Shown: positions 13,399 through 17,041 of the stretch, one piece after another
Numbering within the stretch: the first letter of the stretch is position 1
Layout: each line of letters opens with the position of its first letter
Origin: Chloroflexota bacterium
GTDB taxonomy: Bacteria > Chloroflexota > Limnocylindria > Limnocylindrales > CSP1-4
Length of the DNA: 17,041 bases
Direction: 5' to 3'
Assembly (NCBI GenBank): GCA_021777365.1
Contig: JAJYDP010000023.1
Coordinates: 1 to 17,041, forward strand
Program-made: the position numbers and the translations under genes
The notes under the pieces: model-generated
Told to the model about the DNA's origin: nothing
The model's database searches: none
Seen by the model: only the letters and a program-made list of their open reading frames with translations

Positions 13399-14325
13399 TC
13401 AGTTGCCCGGGACCGTGCCCAGCATCCCGCCGATCAGCGTCTGGACCAGGCCCGGGGCCGGCGCGTCGTCGAGGATCCGCTGGTCGGTCGGGCCGGCAGG
13501 CGCGGCCGAGGGCGGCGTCGGGGTGGGCGCGACCGGCGTTGCCGTCGGTGCGGGGGTCGGCGCCTCGGTCGGCGTCTCGAGCGTCGGCGACGGCGTCGCG
13601 GTCGGGCTGGCCGTCGGCGTCGGGGTCGGCTGCGCGGTCGGGGCGGGCGTCGGTCGGGCGGTCGCAGCGGGTGCCGGTCGCTGCGCGGGCACCTCGGTCG
13701 GGCGCGGCGTCGGCGCCTGGACCGGCTCCGTGGTCGGGCGCGGCGTCGGGCGCGGGGTCGGCGTCGGGGTCGCCGCGGCCTTCGTCTCCTTGAACAGGAC
13801 GCAGTACATCATCACGCCGTCGGTGCCCTTGTAGGCCCCGACGCCCATCGAGTCCCACAGGGCGCCCAGGATGTTCGACCGGTGCTCCGGCGAGTTCATG
13901 AACATCTGCTGGATGTAGGCGGTCGCCTGGTCGTCCGCCGCGTTGTCCCAGCCGATGTTCTCGCCGGCCAGCACGTACTGCACGCCCCGCTGGTCCATGT
14001 AGTAGAAGACCCGCTCCGTGGTCGATGCGAACCCGGGGCCCGGCGGGATGTCGTGCGAGAAGTACCCCCGGACCGACATGTCCTGAGCCCGCCACCGCGC
14101 GATGCTCGCGAGCTGGCTGTCCCAGCGGAGCGGGGCCAGCCCGGCGGAGGCGCGGGCCTGGTTGGTCAGCGTGAAGAGCAGCGTCTCGTCCGGGCTGCTG
14201 AAGGTCCCGGGGTCCCACGCCCGCACCACCGATGCGGCGGGTCCGGCGAACGCCCAGCCGACCACGGTGACGGTGAGCAGGAGCGCGGAGGCGAACCGCA
14301 CGAGGCGGCTGCGCGACGGGATCAA
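13399..14325 (-). CDS. Secreted CAP/SCP-domain protein with Pro/Thr-rich stalk
   Basis: A 308-residue exported protein. The start was set at TTG 14325-14323 because GGAGG lies ten bases upstream; GTG at residue 9 is the alternative. A signal peptide covers about residues 1-35 (basic RSRLVRF, then a hydrophobic core ending AGPAASVVRA). The CAP domain spans about 46-180, with NQARASAGLAPLRWD, the conserved His in GYFSHDIPP (His91), GENIGW (121-126) and SPEHRSNIL (145-153), as in bacterial YkwD-like proteins. Residues 184-280 are a Pro/Thr repeat that would span the cell wall or act as a stalk. The last 28 residues (DQRILDDAPAPGLVQTLIGG and on) could be a short amphipathic anchor. The exact activity of bacterial CAP domains is not settled. 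Confidence 0.88.
   Translation of the reverse strand: MIPSRSRLVRFASALLLTVTVVGWAFAGPAASVVRAWDPGTFSSPDETLLFTLTNQARASAGLAPLRWDSQLASIARWRAQDMSVRGYFSHDIPPGPGFASTTERVFYYMDQRGVQYVLAGENIGWDNAADDQATAYIQQMFMNSPEHRSNILGALWDSMGVGAYKGTDGVMMYCVLFKETKAAATPTPTPRPTPRPTTEPVQAPTPRPTEVPAQRPAPAATARPTPAPTAQPTPTPTASPTATPSPTLETPTEAPTPAPTATPVAPTPTPPSAAPAGPTDQRILDDAPAPGLVQTLIGGMLGTVPGN
13486..13776 (-). repeat. Low-complexity Pro/Thr-coding repeat region
   Basis: Near-tandem copies of GTCGG-type pentamers and hexamers (plus strand GTCGGCGTCGGGGTCGG and variants) encode PT, PTP and APTP repeats of the CAP protein's stalk. The reading frame is kept throughout. Such DNA slips easily, so length variation between strains is expected. 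Confidence 0.8.
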
Positions 14326-14594
14326 GCTGGTCTGGCCTCCGAGCGGGAACCACTGGCGTGGCGCTGCAGGGAGGCTATGCCGGCAGCCGCGGGTTCCCCA
14401 TCGCCCGGTCGTCCGGGTCCGGCGGCATCCGTGGGTACCAGCGCGCGGGTCGCGGTGCGGAACGCGCGCCGGCTCGCGCGGACGGTCGGCCCGGAGGGCT
14501 CGCCTGGACGCCGGCCGCTCGCTCCACGGCGGCGGGGCCGGCTGCGGCACGCGAGATCCGCCCGGAGGCTTCGCCCGGACACAGCCCGTTTGGG
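14326..14594. other. Non-coding spacer with a 21-bp direct repeat
   Basis: About 340 bases separate the CAP gene start from tRNA-His, and I see no convincing gene in them. A 21-bp direct repeat (14489-14509 and 14560-14580; 18 of 21 bases alike, GCCCGGAGG...CGCC.GGAC) lies 71 bp apart, just upstream of the tRNA-His promoter. The GGAGG near 14340 is the ribosome site of the CAP gene. I could not identify that gene's promoter with confidence. Confidence 0.5.
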
Positions 14595-14595
14595 G

Positions 14596-14601
14596 TACAC
14601 T
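14596..14601 (+). promoter_or_regulatory. -10 element of tRNA-His
   Basis: TACACT in the context GGGGTACACT lies about 66 bases before the mature tRNA. A leader of about 55-60 bases would be removed by RNase P. The -35 region is not clear. Confidence 0.45.
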
Positions 14602-14666
14602 CCGCGCGCCCGCCTCCGCTCGACGGCGCGGCTTGTGCGTCGCCGTCGGTTGCGACGGCGCCCCGT

Positions 14667-14743
14667 GGTGGCCTTAGCTCAATCGGCAGAGCATCGGATT
14701 GTGGATCCGATGGTTAGGGGTTCAAGTCCCCTAGGCCACCCCA
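14667..14743 (+). tRNA. tRNA-His(GUG)
   Basis: Acceptor GTGGCCT (14668-14674) pairs with AGGCCAC (14733-14739). The anticodon stem TCGGA/TCCGA encloses loop TTGTGGA with anticodon GTG. The T arm is AGGGG-TTCAAGT-CCCCT. The tRNA-His identity pair is present: G-1 at 14667 faces C73 at 14740. CCA is encoded at 14741-14743. The encoded range includes G-1 and CCA. Confidence 0.96.
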
Positions 14744-14756
14744 CTTCCTCGATCAT

Positions 14757-14777
14757 CACACCGCAGCGGTCTGTGTG
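14757..14777 (+). terminator. Weak hairpin after tRNA-His
   Basis: CACAC (14757-14761) and GTGTG (14773-14777) can pair around an 11-base loop, 14 bases after the tRNA CCA. There is no T tract. It is the only hairpin noticed between the tRNA and the convergent sensor gene, and could end either transcript. Confidence 0.25.
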
Positions 14778-14878
14778 CCGTTCGGCTACGGGCTGCGCAT
14801 CGTGCAAACCGGGGCCGAATGCCCGTCGGCGGCGCCCGCAGGGTCATGGGGTGAGCATCTTGGACTCGCGCAGCGAGG

Positions 14879-16831
14879 TCAGGGGGCGGCGCTGAACGAC
14901 CAGAGCAGCTCGAGTGCCGAGGTCCACTCCGGGTGATCACAGCGCGGCACGTAGGTGCCGGGTGGTCCGTTCAGGTCGCCGGTCACGGCGCCCGCCCCAC
15001 CCGGCAGCGTGATCCGCACGCGCAGCTCCCCGGGAGCACCGCCGCACCAGTTGGACCAGTTGAAGGCGAGGTTGGCCGCGCCCGTCGCGCCAGGCGGCAA
15101 CGTCACCGGCGGTCCGGGCGTTGCGGCCGGCGATGCCGCGACCGTCGGCAGCACCGAGCCATCGGCTGCGAGGAGCTCGATGGACATCGGATTGCCGGCC
15201 AGCGTGCAGGGCGCACTCCCGACGTTCGTGAACGAAAGGTCTGCTTGCGCGGTGCCCGTCCCGCCCCCCATCCGCCCGCCGTGCACCCGGAGCTGGGCCG
15301 CGTCGCAGGGACCGGCCGTCGTCGCGCTCACCGGCGACTCGGCGGTCGCCACCCAGACCTTCCCCGGCCCCGGCGCATCGGGCGGGCCGTTGCCGGAGCC
15401 GACGACGACCAGGCCGCCGGGCACGACGAAGGCGCGCTCGAACCAGCGGTCGACGTAGGCGATGTCGCCCTGCTCCGCCGGCGTCGTGCCGGTCGCCCCC
15501 GAAGCGGCGAGCGGCGCCCACGTCGTGCCGTCGGTCGAGGACCACCACGTGGCGACCTGCCCTGTGGTCGTGCCGATCGCGACCATGTGCGTCCCGTCGT
15601 CCACGATGTAGGAGGAGGGCAAAGTCGGCTGGTTCGGCGCCGGTGACGGGAGCCCGTTGTCGCTTCGTGCGATGGGAGTCCACGTGCGGCCATCGCGCGA
15701 CGCCCAGGCAGCTCCGTCCTTGCCGCCGGTCGCCGCGCCGACCGCCACCATGCCGTCGCCGCCGACGAAGATCCCCGACACGTAGGCCCCGCCAGCCGCC
15801 CCCCGCTGGAGCGTTGCCTTGGTCCAGGAGCGCCCGTCGGCCGACCACCAGATTGCCGCGTCCACCGGCACGGTGCTGGCCGGGCCGCCGGTCACGCTGA
15901 CCTGCTGCGTGCCGGTGCCGCCGCCGATCACGTATCCGGGCCCGGCGGCGCGGACGGTGAAGAAGTGGGCGTCCGCGAAGTTCGCGCCGAGCGGCAGTCG
16001 CTCCCAGGAGGAACCATCGGCCGACATCCAGATGACGGGGGCACCCGAACCCGTCTCGCCGACTGCGACGACACCCGAAGCGCCCGCCGCAATGCTCTGG
16101 ATGGTCGCGCCCGACAGCGCGGAGACGTTCGACGCCTTCGTCCAGGTGAAGCCATCCCCCGAGGTCCAGACCATCTGCGGCACGCGGCCGCACGTCTGGC
16201 CCGCGCCCTGCCCGGAGCACACCGGCTCGCCGTCCTGGCCCCAGGCGACGAGCTCCGACGGCGTGGAGAGCAGGTTGAGGACGCCGGATCCCGCGAACGT
16301 TGCCCCGCCCTGCACGAGTGTCGCCCAGTGCAGGCCGTCCGGCGAACGCCAGACGACGGTCTGGTCGGCGGACCCGACCTGGACCTGCCCGATGGCGTAG
16401 AGCTCCCCGCCGAACGCGACGATGCCGTCCGCACCCATCGGGCTCGGGAAGTCGCTTGGAGCCGACCACTGGAGGCCGGACCAGGGGCCGGGGACGGGCG
16501 CGAGGACGGTCACGGCAGTCGGGGATGGGGCGACCGGCGAGGCAGGGGGGACGACGGCCGGCGCGCTCGTCGGTGCCGACGGGGTCGCGGTGGACGCCGG
16601 CCCGACCGCCGCGCGGTGCAGACCCAGGAGGACGATCGCGGCGGCGGCGAGCACGACCACGGCGGCCACCGCGCCGGCCGCGGCGGCGAGCTGCGCGAAC
16701 CGCGGCGAGCGGCGCTGGAGGGGGAACTCGTCGGGGACGGCGGAGACGCGTGCGCGGAGCCCGGACGGCAGCGGACGCGCGTCCCGCTCGAGAGCCGCCT
16801 TGATCTGGCGCTCGAGGCGCTGGTCGTTCAT
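14879..16831 (-). CDS. Membrane-anchored sensor, probable anti-sigma: Asp-box propeller plus DUF4232
   Basis: A 650-residue protein coupled to an ECF sigma gene. Residues 1-44 are a charged cytoplasmic segment (MNDQRLERQIKAALERDA...), where an anti-sigma domain would sit; there is no zinc-binding His-x3-Cys-x2-Cys motif. One membrane helix spans about 46-71. A Pro/Thr/Ala linker follows (77-115). Six Asp-box motifs of the S-x-D-G-x-x-W type start near residues 162, 223, 269, 329, 377 and 431, as in BNR/sialidase-like propellers. The C-terminal 140 residues look like DUF4232, with four Cys (509, 542, 596, 631) that could make two disulfides outside the cell. GGAGG lies six bases before the ATG, and the ATG overlaps the sigma stop (ATGA). 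Anti-sigma function is inferred from position and topology. Confidence 0.85.
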   Translation of the reverse strand: MNDQRLERQIKAALERDARPLPSGLRARVSAVPDEFPLQRRSPRFAQLAAAAGAVAAVVVLAAAAIVLLGLHRAAVGPASTATPSAPTSAPAVVPPASPVAPSPTAVTVLAPVPGPWSGLQWSAPSDFPSPMGADGIVAFGGELYAIGQVQVGSADQTVVWRSPDGLHWATLVQGGATFAGSGVLNLLSTPSELVAWGQDGEPVCSGQGAGQTCGRVPQMVWTSGDGFTWTKASNVSALSGATIQSIAAGASGVVAVGETGSGAPVIWMSADGSSWERLPLGANFADAHFFTVRAAGPGYVIGGGTGTQQVSVTGGPASTVPVDAAIWWSADGRSWTKATLQRGAAGGAYVSGIFVGGDGMVAVGAATGGKDGAAWASRDGRTWTPIARSDNGLPSPAPNQPTLPSSYIVDDGTHMVAIGTTTGQVATWWSSTDGTTWAPLAASGATGTTPAEQGDIAYVDRWFERAFVVPGGLVVVGSGNGPPDAPGPGKVWVATAESPVSATTAGPCDAAQLRVHGGRMGGGTGTAQADLSFTNVGSAPCTLAGNPMSIELLAADGSVLPTVAASPAATPGPPVTLPPGATGAANLAFNWSNWCGGAPGELRVRITLPGGAGAVTGDLNGPPGTYVPRCDHPEWTSALELLWSFSAAP

Positions 16832-17041
16832 CGGGAACCTCCGGCGCTCGCGCGCTCGGCCTCGTCGAGCACCGAGCGCATGCGGCGCAGCGCGTAGTGG
16901 AGGCGGGACTTCACCGTGCCCTCGCGCGTGCCCGTGCGGGCCGCGATCTCGGCCGGCGTGAGATCGGCGATGTAGCGCAGGACCACGGCGATGCGGTGGT
17001 CGGCATCGAGCGCGGCGAGCGCCCGGTTGAGGACGTCCTCG
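16828..17041 (-). CDS. ECF sigma factor, C-terminal part (truncated by the window edge)
   Basis: The last 70 residues are a sigma70 region 4 helix-turn-helix: LAALDADHRIAVVLRYI, then DLTPAEIAARTGTREGTVKSRLH, then YALRRMRSVLDE. The 'TPAEIAARTG...GTVKSRLHYALRRMR' segment is the -35-contacting motif of ECF sigma factors. The reading frame begins at 17040 within the window and the N-terminal region 2 is outside it. The TGA (16830-16828) overlaps the ATG of the sensor gene, the usual order for an ECF sigma and its anti-sigma. Confidence 0.92.
   Translation of the reverse strand, partial: EDVLNRALAALDADHRIAVVLRYIADLTPAEIAARTGTREGTVKSRLHYALRRMRSVLDEAERASAGGSR

Noticed and set aside
13486..13776. 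The repetitive block considered as a CRISPR array or non-coding satellite
   Set aside because: Units are short and irregular with no spacers, and the block codes in frame for a Pro/Thr stalk of the CAP protein.
9653..13834. A 1393-codon open frame on the plus strand opposite the permease and ATPase genes
   Set aside because: Its product is a low-complexity Arg/Pro/Ala/His chain with no domain or membrane pattern. It mirrors the GC-rich third positions of the real minus-strand genes.
13345..14895. A 516-codon plus-strand frame that runs through the CAP gene and tRNA-His
   Set aside because: Arg/Gly-rich shadow of the Pro/Thr repeat; it reads through a tRNA gene.

Overview
This is a gene-dense, very GC-rich bacterial window. 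Many coding frames are open by chance on both strands, several genes use GTG or TTG starts, and at least two starts look leaderless. Together with the ECF sigma / Asp-box / DUF4232 architecture, this suggests an uncultured Chloroflexota lineage (Limnocylindria-like); an actinobacterium is the alternative. The assignment is inference: there is no rRNA or marker protein here to settle it.

Layout. Positions 1-96 hold the tail of an unrecognised gene, followed by a 17-bp phased tandem repeat. A plus-strand pair follows: a MarR regulator (260-811) and a 14-helix DHA2-type drug exporter (860-2512). A sigma70-like promoter whose -35 lies inside an inverted repeat precedes the pair, which fits an autoregulated efflux module. 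A minus-strand run faces it (2517-6004): two overlapping small hypotheticals, a universal stress protein with its own promoter, a 65-aa two-helix protein, a five-helix membrane protein preceded by a 20-codon leader ORF, a GNAT acetyltransferase and a glyoxalase-like protein. A second DHA2-type exporter (6176-7624) diverges from the glyoxalase gene. It is preceded by a 23-codon leader ORF that overlaps its start. A small Cys-containing protein (7766-8008) follows.

The minus strand then carries tRNA-Arg(UCG) and a probable gene series reading 14325 to 8224: a secreted CAP/SCP-domain protein on a Pro/Thr stalk, an ABC ATPase with an apparently leaderless start, an 861-aa double FtsX/MacB permease, a 30-codon bridging ORF, a lipid/diacylglycerol kinase and the biotin S-component BioY. 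tRNA-His(GUG) lies on the plus strand at 14667-14743. The right edge holds an ECF sigma factor (cut by the window end) overlapping by four bases a membrane-anchored 650-aa protein. That protein has six extracytoplasmic Asp-box repeats and a C-terminal DUF4232 domain, and is probably the anti-sigma/sensor partner.

Recurring theme. Six four-base stop/start overlaps (ATGA or GTGA) occur. Three involve short leader or bridging ORFs ahead of membrane or lipid genes, two of which lack a Shine-Dalgarno of their own. I consider these coupled leader ORFs and the sigma/propeller pair the most interesting items. No CRISPR array, insertion sequence or prophage was seen.
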